Source: Bugula neritina
Lineage: Eukaryota; Bryozoa; Gymnolaemata; Cheilostomatida; Bugulidae
Reading direction: 5' to 3'
NCBI GenBank assembly: GCA_964035545.1
Contig: OZ037767.1
Location: 13,015,301 to 13,079,300, forward strand
Length of the DNA stretch: 64,000 nt
Below the pieces are notes generated by a model. The model was given only the letters and a program-made list of their open reading frames with translations, was not told where the DNA came from and did no database searches. Each line of letters starts with the position of its first letter. The stretch's first letter is position 1. The translations under genes were made by a program, and so were the position numbers. Below are positions 35,701 to 47,700 of this stretch, in pieces.

Positions 35701-38700
35701 TTGGTGTTGTGGTTGTGGTTGGTGTTGTAGTAGTGGTTGGTGTTGTAGTCGTGCTAGGTGTTGTCGTGGTTGTGGGTGTTGTTGTGGTTGTAGGTGTGGT
35801 AGTAGTTGTGGGTGTTGTAATAGTGCTTGGTGTTGTAGTAGTGGTTGGTGTTATCGTAGTAGTGGGTGTTGTCGTGGTTGTGGGCGTGGTAGTAGTTGTT
35901 GGTGTTGTAGTGGTGGTGGGTGTTGTTGTGGTTGTGGGTGTTGTTGTGATTGTGGGTGTGATAGTAGTTGTGGGTCTTGTAGTAGTGGTTGGTGTTGTTG
36001 TGGTTGTGGGTGTTGTTGTGGTTGTGGGTGTTGTAGTAGTGGTTGGTGTTGTAGTAGTGGTTAGTGTGGTAGTGGTGGTTGGTGTTGTGGTAGTGGTTGG
36101 AGTTGTGGTTGTGGTTGGTGTTGTAGTAGTGGTTGGTGTTGTAGTCGTGCTGGGTCTTGTCGTGGTTGTGGGTGTTGTTGTGGTTGTAGGTGTGGTAGTA
36201 GTTGTGGGTGTTGTAGTAGTGGTTGGTGTTGTAGTAGTGGTTGGTGTTGTCGTGGTAGTGGGTGTTGTTGTGGTTGTGGGTGTGGTAGTAGTGGTTGGTG
36301 TTGTAGTGGTGGTGGGTGTTGTAGTAGTGGTTGGTGCTGTAGTCGTGCTGGGTGTTGTCGTGGTTGTGGGTGTTGTCGTGGTGGTGGGTGTTCTCGTGGT
36401 TGTGGGCGTGGTAGTAGTGGTTGTTGTTGTAGTGGTGGAGGGTGTTGTTGTAGTTGTGAGTGTTGTTGTGATTGTGGGTGTGATAGTAGTTGTGGGTCTT
36501 GTAGTAGTGGTTGGTGTTGTTGTGGTTGTGGGTGTTGTTGTGGTTGTGGGTGTTGTTGTGGTTCCGGGTGTTGTAGTAGCCGTGGGTGTTGTAGTAGTGG
36601 TTGGTGTTGTAGTGGTGGTTAGTAATGTAGTGGTTGTGGGTGTGGTAGTAGTGGTTGGTGTTGTAGTAGTGGTTGGTGTTGTTGTGGTTGTGGGTGTTGT
36701 TGTGGTTGTGGGCGTGGTAGTAGTTGTGGGTGTTGTAGTAGTGGTTGGTGTTGTCGTGGTAGTGGGTGTTGTCGTGGTTGTGGGCGTGGTAGTAGTGGTT
36801 GGTGTTGTAGTGGTGGTGGGTGTTGTCTTGGTTGTGGGTGTTGTTGTGGTTGTGGGTGTGGTAGTAGTTGTGGGTGTTGTAGTAGTGGTTGGTGTGGTAG
36901 TGGTGGTTGGTGTTGTGGTAGTGGTTGGTGTTGTAGTAGTAGTTGGTGTTGTGGTTGTGGTTGGTGTTGTAGTAGTGGTTGGTGTTGTAGTCGTGCTAGG
37001 TGTTGTCGTGGTTGTGGGTGTTGTTGTGGTTGTAGGTGTGGTAGTAGTTGTGGGTGTTGTAATAGTGCTTGGTGTTGTAGTAGTAGTTGGTGTTATCGTG
37101 GTAGTGGGTGTTGTCGTGGTTGTGGGCGTGGTAGTAGTTGTTGGTGTTGTAGTGGTGGTGGGTGTTGTTGTGGTTGTGGGTGTTGTTGTGATTGTGGGTG
37201 TGATAGTAGTTGTGGGTCTTGTAGTAGTGGTTGGTGTTGTTGTGGTTGTGGGTGTTGTTGTGGTTGTGGGTGTTGTAGTAGTGGTTGGTGTTGTAGTAGT
37301 GGTTAGTGTGGTAGTGGTGGTTGGTGTTGTGGTAGTGGTTGGAGTTGTGGTTGTGGTTGGTGTTGTAGTAGTGGTTGGTGTTGTAGTCGTGCTGGGTCTT
37401 GTCGTGGTTGTGGGTGTTGTTGTGGTTGTAGGTGTGGTAGTAGTTGTGGGTGTTGTAGTAGTGGTTGGTGTTGTAGTAGTGGTTGGTGTTGTCGTGGTAG
37501 TGGGTGTTGTTGTGGTTGTGGGTGTGGTAGTAGTGGTTGGTGTTGTAGTGGTGGTGGGTGTTGTAGTAGTGGTTGGTGTTGTAGTCGTGCTGGGTGTTGT
37601 CGTGGTTGTGGGTGTTGTCGTGGTAGTGGGTGTTCTCGTGGTTGTGGGCGTGGTAGTAGTGGTTGGTGTTGTAGTGGTGGTGGGTGTTGTTGTAGTTGCG
37701 GGTGTTGTTGTGGTTGTGGGTGTGGTAGTAGTTGTGGGTGTCGTAGTAGTGGTTGGTGTGGTAGTAGTTGTCGGTGTTGTAGTAGTGGTTGGTGTTGTCG
37801 TGGTAGTGGGTGTTGTAGTCGTGCTGGGTGTTGTCGTGGTTGTGGGTGTTGTTGTCGTTGTAGGTGTGGTAGTAGTTGTGGGTCTTGTAGTAGTGGTTGG
37901 AGTTGTAGTAGTGGTTGGTGTTGTCGTGGTGGTGGGTGTTGTCGTGGTTGTGGGTGTGGTAGTAGTGGTTGGTGTTGTAGTGGTGGTGGGTGTTGTTGTG
38001 GTTGTGGGTGTTGTTGTGGTTGTGGGTGTGGTAGTAGTTGTGGGTGTCGTAGTAGTGGTGGGTGTTGTCGTGGTAGTGGGTGTTGTCGTGGTTGTGGGCG
38101 TGGTAGTAGTTGTAGGTGTTGTAGTAGTGGTGGGTGTTGTTGTGGTTGTGGGTGTTGTTGTGGTTGTGGGTGTTGTAGTAGTCATGGGTGTTGTAGTAGT
38201 GGTTGGTGTTGTAGTGGTGGTTAGTAGTGTAGTGGTTGTGGGTGTGGTAGTAGTGGTTGGTGTTGTAGTGGTGGTGGGTGTTGTTGTGGTTGTGGGTGTT
38301 GTTGTGGTTGTGGGTGTGGTAGTAGTTGTGGGTGTCGTAGTAGTGGTTGGTGTGGTAGTAGTTGTCGGTGTTGTAGTAGTGGTTGGTGTTGTCGTGGTAG
38401 TGGGTGTTGTCGTGGTTGTGGGTGTTGTAGTAGTGGTTGGTGTTGTAGTGGTGGTGGGTGTTGTTGTGGTTGTGGGTGTTGTTGTGGTTGTGGGTGTTGT
38501 TGTGGTGGTGGGTGTTGTAGTAGTGGTGGGTGTTGTAGTGGTGGTTGGTGTTGTAGTAGTGGTTGGTGTTGTCGTGGTAGTGGGTGTTGTTGTGGTTGTG
38601 GGTGTGGTAGTAGTGGTTGGTGTTGTAGTGGTGGTGGGTGTTGTCGTGGTTGTGGGTGTTGTCGTGGTAGTGGGTGTTGTCGTGGTTGTGGGCGTGGTAG

Positions 38701-41700
38701 TAGTGGTTGGTGTTGTAGTAGTGGTTGGTGTTGTAGTAGTGGTTGGTGTTGTAGTAGTGGTTGGTGTTGTCGTGGTAGTGGGTGTTATTGTGGTTGTGGG
38801 TGTGGTAGTAGTTGTGGGTGTTGTAGTGGTGGTGGGTGTTGTTGTGGTTGTGGGTGTTGTTGTGGTTGTGGGTGTGGTAGTAGTTGTGGGTGTCGTAGTA
38901 GTGGTTGGTGTTGTAGTAGTGGTTGGTGTTGTAGTATTGGTTGGTGTTGTCGTGGTAGTGGGTGTTGTCGTGGTTGTGGGCGTGGTAGTAGTGGTTGGTA
39001 GTGTAGTGGTGGTGGGTGTTGTAGTAGTGGTTGGTGTTGTAGTAGTGGTTGGTGTTGTAGTAGTGGTTGGTGTTGTAGTCGTGCTGGGTGTTGTCGTGGT
39101 TGTGGGTGTTGTTGTCGTTGTAGGTGTGGTAGTAGTTGTGGGTCTTGTAGTAGTGGTTGGAGTTGTAGTAGTGGTTGGTGTTGTCGTGGTGGTGGGTGTT
39201 GTCGTGGTTGTGGGTGTGGTAGTAGTGGTTGGTGTTGTAGTGGTGGTGGGTGTTGTTGTGGTTGTGGGTGTTGTTGTGAATGTGGGTGTGGTAGTAGTTG
39301 TGGGTGTCGTAGTAGTGGTGGGTGTTGTCGTGGTAGTGGGTGTTGTCGTGGTTGTGGGCGTGGTAGTAGTTGTAGGTGTTGTAGTAGTGGTGGGTGTTGT
39401 TGTGGTTGTGGGTGTTGTTGTGGTTGTGGGTGTTGTAGTAGTCGTGGGTGTTGTAGTAGTGGTTGGTGTTGTAGTGGTGGTTAGTAATGTAGTGGTTGTG
39501 GGTGTGGTAGTAGTGGTTGGTGTTGTAGTGGTGGTGGGTGTTGTTGTGGTTGTGGGCGTGGTAGTAGTTGTAGGTGTTGTAGTAGTGGTGGGTGTTGTTG
39601 TGGTTGTGGGTGTTGTTGTGGTTGCGGGTGTTGTAATAGCCGTGGGTGTTGTAGTAGTGGTTGGTGTTGTAGTGGTGGTTAGTAATGTAGTGGTTGTGGG
39701 TGTGGTAGTAGTGGTTGGTGTTGTAGTAGTGGTTGGTGTTGTCGTGGTTGTGGGTGTTGTTGTGGTTGTGGGCGTGGTAGTAGTTGTGGGTGTTGTAGTA
39801 GTGGTTGGTGTTGTCGTGGTAGTGGGTGTTGTCGTGGTTGTGGGCGTGGTAGTAGTGGTTGGTGTTGTAGTGGTGGTGGGTGTTGTCTTGGTTGTGGGTG
39901 TTGTTGTGGTTGTGGGTGTGGTAGTAGTTGTGGGTGTTGTAGTAGTGGTTGGTGTGGTAGTGGTGGTTGGTGTTGTGGTAGTGGTTGGTGTTGTAGTAGT
40001 AGTTGGTGTTGTGGTTGTGGTTGGTGTTGTAGTAGTGGTTGGTGTTGTAGTCGTGCTAGGTGTTGTCGTGGTTGTGGGTGTTGTTGTGGTTGTAGGTGTG
40101 GTAGTAGTTGTGGGTGTTGTAATAGTGCTTGGTGTTGTAGTAGTGGTTGGTGTTGTAGTATTGGTTGGTGTTGTCGTGGTAGTGGGTGTTGTTGTGGTTG
40201 TGGGTGTTGTAGTAGTGGTTGGTGTTGTAGTAGTGGTTAGTGTGGTAGTGGTGGTTGGTGTTGTGGTAGTGGTTGGAGTTGTGGTTGTGGTTGGTGTTGT
40301 AGTAGTGGTTGGTGTTGTAGTCGTGCTGGGTCTTGTCGTGGTTGTGGGTGTTGTTGTGATTGTAGGTGTGGTAGTAGTTGTGGGTGTTGTAGTAGTGGTT
40401 GGTGTTGTAGTAGTGGTTGGTGTTGTCGTGGTAGTGGGTGTTGTTGTGGTTGTGGGTGTGGTAGTAGTGGTTGGTGTTGTAGTGGTGGTGGGTGTTGTAG
40501 TAGTGGTTGGTGTTGTAGTCGTGCTGGGTGTTGTCGTGGTTGTGGGTGTTGTCGTGGTGGTGGGTGTTCTCGTGGTTGTGGGCGTGGTAGTAGTGGTTGT
40601 TGTTGTAGTGGTGGAGGGTGTTGTTGTAGTTGTGGGTGTTGTTGTGATTGTGGGTGTGATAGTAGTTGTGGGTCTTGTAGTAGTGGTTGGTGTTGTTGTG
40701 GTTGTGGGTGTTGTTGTGGTTGTGGGTGTTGTAGTAGTGGTTGGTATTGTAGTAGTGGTTAGTGTGGTAGTGGTGGTTGGTGTTGTAGTGGTGGTTAGTA
40801 ATGTAGTGGTTGTGGGTGTGGTAGTAGTGGTTGGTGTTGTAGCGGTGGTGGGTGTTGTTGTGGTTGTGGGCGTGGTAGTAGTTGTAGGTGTTGTAGTAGT
40901 GGTGGGTGTTGTTGTGGTTGTGGGTGTTGTTGTGGTTGCGGGTGTTGTAGTAGCCGTGGGTGTTGTTGTAGTGGTTGGTGTTGTAGTGGTGGTTAGTAAT
41001 GTAGTGGTTGTGGGTGTGGTAGTAGTGGTTGGTGTTGTAGTAGTGGTTGGTGTTGTAGTAGTGGTTGGTGTTGTCGTGGTAGTGGGTGTTGTCGTGGTTG
41101 TGGGCGTGGTAGTAGTGGTTGGTGTTGTAGTGGTGGTGGGTGTTGTCTTGGTTGTGGGTGTTGTTGTGGTTGTGGGTGTGGTAGTAGTTGTGGGTGTTGT
41201 AGTAGTGGTTGGTGTGGTAGTGGTGGTTGGTGTTGTGGTAGTGGTTGGTGTTGTAGTAGTAGTTGGTGTTGTGGTTGTGGTTGGTGTTGTAGTAGTGGTT
41301 GGTGTTGTAGTCGTGCTAGGTGTTGTCGTGGTTGTGGGTGTTGTTGTGGTTGTAGGTGTGGTAGTAGTTGTGGGTGTTGTAATAGTGCTTGGTGTTGTAG
41401 TAGTGGTTGGTGTTATCGTAGTAGTGGGTGTTGTCGTGGTTGTGGGCGTGGTAGTAGTTGTTGGTGTTGTAGTGGTGGTGGGTGTTGTTGTGGTTGTGGG
41501 TGTTGTTGTGATTGTGGGTGTGATAGTAGTTGTGGGTCTTGTAGTAGTGGTTGGTGTTGTTGTGGTTGTGGGTGTTGTTGTGGTTGTGGGTGTTGTAGTA
41601 GTGGTTGGTGTTGTAGTAGTGGTTAGTGTGGTAGTGGTGGTTGGTGTTGTGGTAGTGGTTGGAGTTGTGGTTGTGGTTGGTGTTGTAGTAGTGGTTGGTG

Positions 41701-44700
41701 TTGTAGTCGTGCTGGGTCTTGTCGTGGTTGTGGGTGTTGTTGTGGTTGTAGGTGTGGTAGTAGTTGTGGGTGTTGTAGTAGTGGTTGGTGTTGTAGTAGT
41801 GGTTGGTGTTGTCGTGGTAGTGGGTGTTGTTGTGGTTGTGGGTGTGGTAGTAGTGGTTGGTGTTGTAGTGGTGGTGGGTGTTGTAGTAGTGGTTGGTGTT
41901 GTAGTCGTGCTGGGTGTTGTCGTGGTTGTGGGTGTTGTCGTGGTGGTGGGTGTTCTCGTGGTTGTGGGCGTGGTAGTAGTGGTTGTTGTTGTAGTGGTGG
42001 AGGGTGTTGTTGTAGTTGTGAGTGTTGTTGTGATTGTGGGTGTGATAGTAGTTGTGGGTCTTGTAGTAGTGGTTGGTGTTGTTGTGGTTGTGGGTGTTGT
42101 TGTGGTTGTGGGTGTTGTAGTAGTGGTTGGTATTGTAGTAGTGGTTAGTGTGGTAGTGGTGGTTGGTGTTGTAGTAGTGGTTAGAGTTGTGGTTGTGGTT
42201 GGTGTTGTAGTAGTGGTTGGTGTTGTAGTCGTGCTGGGTCTTGTCGTGGTTGTGGGTGTTGTTGTGGTTGTAGGTGTGGTAGTAGTTGTGGGTGTTGTAG
42301 TAGTGGTTGGTGTGGTAGTGGTGGTTGGTGTTGTGGTAGTGGTTGGTGTTGTAGTAGTAGTTGGTGTTGTGGTTGTGGTTGGTGTTGTAGTAGTGGTTGG
42401 TGTTGTAGTCGTGCTAGGTGTTGTCGTGGTTGTGGGTGTTGTTGTGGTTGTAGGTGTGGTAGTAGTTGTGGGTGTTGTAATAGTGCTTGGTGTTGTAGTA
42501 GTGGTTGGTGTTATCGTAGTAGTGGGTGTTGTCGTGGTTGTGGGCGTGGTAGTAGTTGTTGGTGTTGTAGTGGTGGTGGGTGTTGCTGTGGTTGTGGGTG
42601 TTGTTGTGATTGTGGGTGTGATAGTAGTTGTGGGTCTTGTAGTAGTGGTTGGTGTTGTTGTGGTTGTGGGTGTTGTTGTGGTTGTGGGTGTTGTAGTAGT
42701 GGTTGGTGTTGTAGTAGTGGTTAGTGTGGTAGTGGTGGTTGGTGTTGTGGTAGTGGTTGGAGTTGTGGTTGTGGTTGGTGTTGTAGTAGTGGTTGGTGTT
42801 GTAGTCGTGCTGGGTCTTGTCGTGGTTGTGGGTGTTGTTGTGGTTGTAGGTGTGGTAGTAGTTGTGGGTGTTGTAGTAGTGGTTGGTGTTGTAGTAGTGG
42901 TTGGTGTTGTCGTGGTAGTGGGTGTTGTTGTGGTTGTGGGTGTGGTAGTAGTGGTTGGTGTTGTAGTGGTGGTGGGTGTTGTAGTAGTGGTTGGTGCTGT
43001 AGTCGTGCTGGGTGTTGTCGTGGTTGTGGGTGTTGTCGTGGTGGTGGGTGTTCTCGTGGTTGTGGGCGTGGTAGTAGTGGTTGTTGTTGTAGTGGTGGAG
43101 GGTGTTGTTGTAGTTGTGAGTGTTGTTGTGATTGTGGGTGTGATAGTAGTTGTGGGTCTTGTAGTAGTGGTTGGTGTTGTTGTGGTTGTGGGTGTTGTTG
43201 TGGTTGTGGGTGTTGTTGTGGTTCCGGGTGTTGTAGTAGCCGTGGGTGTTGTAGTAGTGGTTGGTGTTGTAGTGGTGGTTAGTAATGTAGTGGTTGTGGG
43301 TGTGGTAGTAGTGGTTGGTGTTGTAGTAGTGGTTGGTGTTGTTGTGGTTGTGGGTGTTGTTGTGGTTGTGGGCGTGGTAGTAGTTGTGGGTGTTGTAGTA
43401 GTGGTTGGTGTTGTCGTGGTAGTGGGTGTTGTCGTGGTTGTGGGCGTGGTAGTAGTGGTTGGTGTTGTAGTGGTGGTGGGTGTTGTCTTGGTTGTGGGTG
43501 TTGTTGTGGTTGTGGGTGTGGTAGTAGTTGTGGGTGTTGTAGTAGTGGTTGGTGTGGTAGTGGTGGTTGGTGTTGTGGTAGTGGTTGGTGTTGTAGTAGT
43601 AGTTGGTGTTGTGGTTGTGGTTGGTGTTGTAGTAGTGGTTGGTGTTGTAGTCGTGCTAGGTGTTGTCGTGGTTGTGGGTGTTGTTGTGGTTGTAGGTGTG
43701 GTAGTAGTTGTGGGTGTTGTAATAGTGCTTGGTGTTGTAGTAGTAGTTGGTGTTATCGTGGTAGTGGGTGTTGTCGTGGTTGTGGGCGTGGTAGTAGTTG
43801 TTGGTGTTGTAGTGGTGGTGGGTGTTGTTGTGGTTGTGGGTGTTGTTGTGATTGTGGGTGTGATAGTAGTTGTGGGTCTTGTAGTAGTGGTTGGTGTTGT
43901 TGTGGTTGTGGGTGTTGTTGTGGTTGTGGGTGTTGTAGTAGTGGTTGGTGTTGTAGTAGTGGTTAGTGTGGTAGTGGTGGTTGGTGTTGTGGTAGTGGTT
44001 GGAGTTGTGGTTGTGGTTGGTGTTGTAGTAGTGGTTGGTGTTGTAGTCGTGCTGGGTCTTGTCGTGGTTGTGGGTGTTGTTGTGGTTGTAGGTGTGGTAG
44101 TAGTTGTGGGTGTTGTAGTAGTGGTTGGTGTTGTAGTAGTGGTTGGTGTTGTCGTGGTAGTGGGTGTTGTTGTGGTTGTGGGTGTGGTAGTAGTGGTTGG
44201 TGTTGTAGTGGTGGTGGGTGTTGTAGTAGTGGTTGGTGTTGTAGTCGTGCTGGGTGTTGTCGTGGTTGTGGGTGTTGTCGTGGTAGTGGGTGTTCTCGTG
44301 GTTGTGGGCGTGGTAGTAGTGGTTGGTGTTGTAGTGGTGGTGGGTGTTGTTGTAGTTGCGGGTGTTGTTGTGGTTGTGGGTGTGGTAGTAGTTGTGGGTG
44401 TCGTAGTAGTGGTTGGTGTGGTAGTAGTTGTCGGTGTTGTAGTAGTGGTTGGTGTTGTCGTGGTAGTGGGTGTTGTAGTCGTGCTGGGTGTTGTCGTGGT
44501 TGTGGGTGTTGTTGTCGTTGTAGGTGTGGTAGTAGTTGTGGGTCTTGTAGTAGTGGTTGGAGTTGTAGTAGTGGTTGGTGTTGTCGTGGTGGTGGGTGTT
44601 GTCGTGGTTGTGGGTGTGGTAGTAGTGGTTGGTGTTGTAGTGGTGGTGGGTGTTGTTGTGGTTGTGGGTGTTGTTGTGGTTGTGGGTGTGGTAGTAGTTG

Positions 44701-47700
44701 TGGGTGTCGTAGTAGTGGTGGGTGTTGTCGTGGTAGTGGGTGTTGTCGTGGTTGTGGGCGTGGTAGTAGTTGTAGGTGTTGTAGTAGTGGTGGGTGTTGT
44801 TGTGGTTGTGGGTGTTGTTGTGGTTGTGGGTGTTGTAGTAGTCATGGGTGTTGTAGTAGTGGTTGGTGTTGTAGTGGTGGTTAGTAGTGTAGTGGTTGTG
44901 GGTGTGGTAGTAGTGGTTGGTGTTGTAGTGGTGGTGGGTGTTGTTGTGGTTGTGGGTGTTGTTGTGGTTGTGGGTGTGGTAGTAGTTGTGGGTGTCGTAG
45001 TAGTGGTTGGTGTGGTAGTAGTTGTCGGTGTTGTAGTAGTGGTTGGTGTTGTCGTGGTAGTGGGTGTTGTCGTGGTTGTGGGTGTTGTAGTAGTGGTTGG
45101 TGTTGTAGTGGTGGTGGGTGTTGTTGTGGTTGTGGGTGTTGTTGTGGTTGTGGGTGTTGTTGTGGTGGTGGGTGTTGTAGTAGTGGTGGGTGTTGTAGTG
45201 GTGGTTGGTGTTGTAGTAGTGGTTGGTGTTGTCGTGGTAGTGGGTGTTGTTGTGGTTGTGGGTGTGGTAGTAGTGGTTGGTGTTGTAGTGGTGGTGGGTG
45301 TTGTCGTGGTTGTGGGTGTTGTCGTGGTAGTGGGTGTTGTCGTGGTTGTGGGCGTGGTAGTAGTGGTTGGTGTTGTAGTAGTGGTTGGTGTTGTAGTAGT
45401 GGTTGGTGTTGTAGTAGTGGTTGGTGTTGTCGTGGTAGTGGGTGTTATTGTGGTTGTGGGTGTGGTAGTAGTTGTGGGTGTTGTAGTGGTGGTGGGTGTT
45501 GTTGTGGTTGTGGGTGTTGTTGTGGTTGTGGGTGTGGTAGTAGTTGTGGGTGTCGTAGTAGTGGTTGGTGTTGTAGTAGTGGTTGGTGTTGTAGTATTGG
45601 TTGGTGTTGTCGTGGTAGTGGGTGTTGTCGTGGTTGTGGGCGTGGTAGTAGTGGTTGGTAGTGTAGTGGTGGTGGGTGTTGTAGTAGTGGTTGGTGTTGT
45701 AGTAGTGGTTGGTGTTGTAGTAGTGGTTGGTGTTGTAGTCGTGCTGGGTGTTGTCGTGGTTGTGGGTGTTGTTGTCGTTGTAGGTGTGGTAGTAGTTGTG
45801 GGTCTTGTAGTAGTGGTTGGAGTTGTAGTAGTGGTTGGTGTTGTCGTGGTGGTGGGTGTTGTCGTGGTTGTGGGTGTGGTAGTAGTGGTTGGTGTTGTAG
45901 TGGTGGTGGGTGTTGTTGTGGTTGTGGGTGTTGTTGTGAATGTGGGTGTGGTAGTAGTTGTGGGTGTCGTAGTAGTGGTGGGTGTTGTCGTGGTAGTGGG
46001 TGTTGTCGTGGTTGTGGGCGTGGTAGTAGTTGTAGGTGTTGTAGTAGTGGTGGGTGTTGTTGTGGTTGTGGGTGTTGTTGTGGTTGTGGGTGTTGTAGTA
46101 GTCGTGGGTGTTGTAGTAGTGGTTGGTGTTGTAGTGGTGGTTAGTAATGTAGTGGTTGTGGGTGTGGTAGTAGTGGTTGGTGTTGTAGTGGTGGTGGGTG
46201 TTGTTGTGGTTGTGGGCGTGGTAGTAGTTGTAGGTGTTGTAGTAGTGGTGGGTGTTGTTGTGGTTGTGGGTGTTGTTGTGGTTGCGGGTGTTGTAATAGC
46301 CGTGGGTGTTGTAGTAGTGGTTGGTGTTGTAGTGGTGGTTAGTAATGTAGTGGTTGTGGGTGTGGTAGTAGTGGTTGGTGTTGTAGTAGTGGTTGGTGTT
46401 GTCGTGGTTGTGGGTGTTGTTGTGGTTGTGGGCGTGGTAGTAGTTGTGGGTGTTGTAGTAGTGGTTGGTGTTGTCGTGGTAGTGGGTGTTGTCGTGGTTG
46501 TGGGCGTGGTAGTAGTGGTTGGTGTTGTAGTGGTGGTGGGTGTTGTCTTGGTTGTGGGTGTTGTTGTGGTTGTGGGTGTGGTAGTAGTTGTGGGTGTTGT
46601 AGTAGTGGTTGGTGTGGTAGTGGTGGTTGGTGTTGTGGTAGTGGTTGGTGTTGTAGTAGTAGTTGGTGTTGTGGTTGTGGTTGGTGTTGTAGTAGTGGTT
46701 GGTGTTGTAGTCGTGCTAGGTGTTGTCGTGGTTGTGGGTGTTGTTGTGGTTGTAGGTGTGGTAGTAGTTGTGGGTGTTGTAATAGTGCTTGGTGTTGTAG
46801 TAGTGGTTGGTGTTATCGTAGTAGTGGGTGTTGTCGTGGTTGTGGGCGTGGTAGTAGTTGTTGGTGTTGTAGTGGTGTTGGGTGTTGTTGTGGTTGTGGG
46901 TGTTGTTGTGATTGTGGGTGTGATAGTAGTTGTGGGTCTTGTAGTAGTGGTTGGTGTTGTTGTGGTTGTGGGTGTTGTTGTGGTTGTGGGTGTTGTAGTA
47001 GTGGTTGGTGTTGTAGTAGTGGTTAGTGTGGTAGTGGTGGTTGGTGTTGTGGTAGTGGTTGGAGTTGTGGTTGTGGTTGGTGTTGTAGTAGTGGTTGGTG
47101 TTGTAGTCGTGCTGGGTCTTGTCGTGGTTGTGGGTGTTGTTGTGATTGTAGGTGTGGTAGTAGTTGTGGGTGTTGTAGTAGTGGTTGGTGTTGTAGTAGT
47201 GGTTGGTGTTGTCGTGGTAGTGGGTGTTGTTGTGGTTGTGGGTGTGGTAGTAGTGGTTGGTGTTGTAGTGGTGGTGGGTGTTGTAGTAGTGGTTGGTGTT
47301 GTAGTCGTGCTGGGTGTTGTCGTGGTTGTGGGTGTTGTCGTGGTGGTGGGTGTTCTCGTGGTTGTGGGCGTGGTAGTAGTGGTTGTTGTTGTAGTGGTGG
47401 AGGGTGTTGTTGTAGTTGTGGGTGTTGTTGTGATTGTGGGTGTGATAGTAGTTGTGGGTCTTGTAGTAGTGGTTGGTGTTGTTGTGGTTGTGGGTGTTGT
47501 TGTGGTTGTGGGTGTTGTAGTAGTGGTTGGTATTGTAGTAGTGGTTAGTGTGGTAGTGGTGGTTGGTGTTGTAGTAGTGGTTGGAGTTGTGGTTGTGGTT
47601 GGTGTTGTAGTAGTGGTTGGTGTTGTAGTCGTGCTGGGTCTTGTCGTGGTTGTGGGTGTTGTTGTGGTTGCAGGTGTGGTAGTAGTTGTGGGTGTTGTAG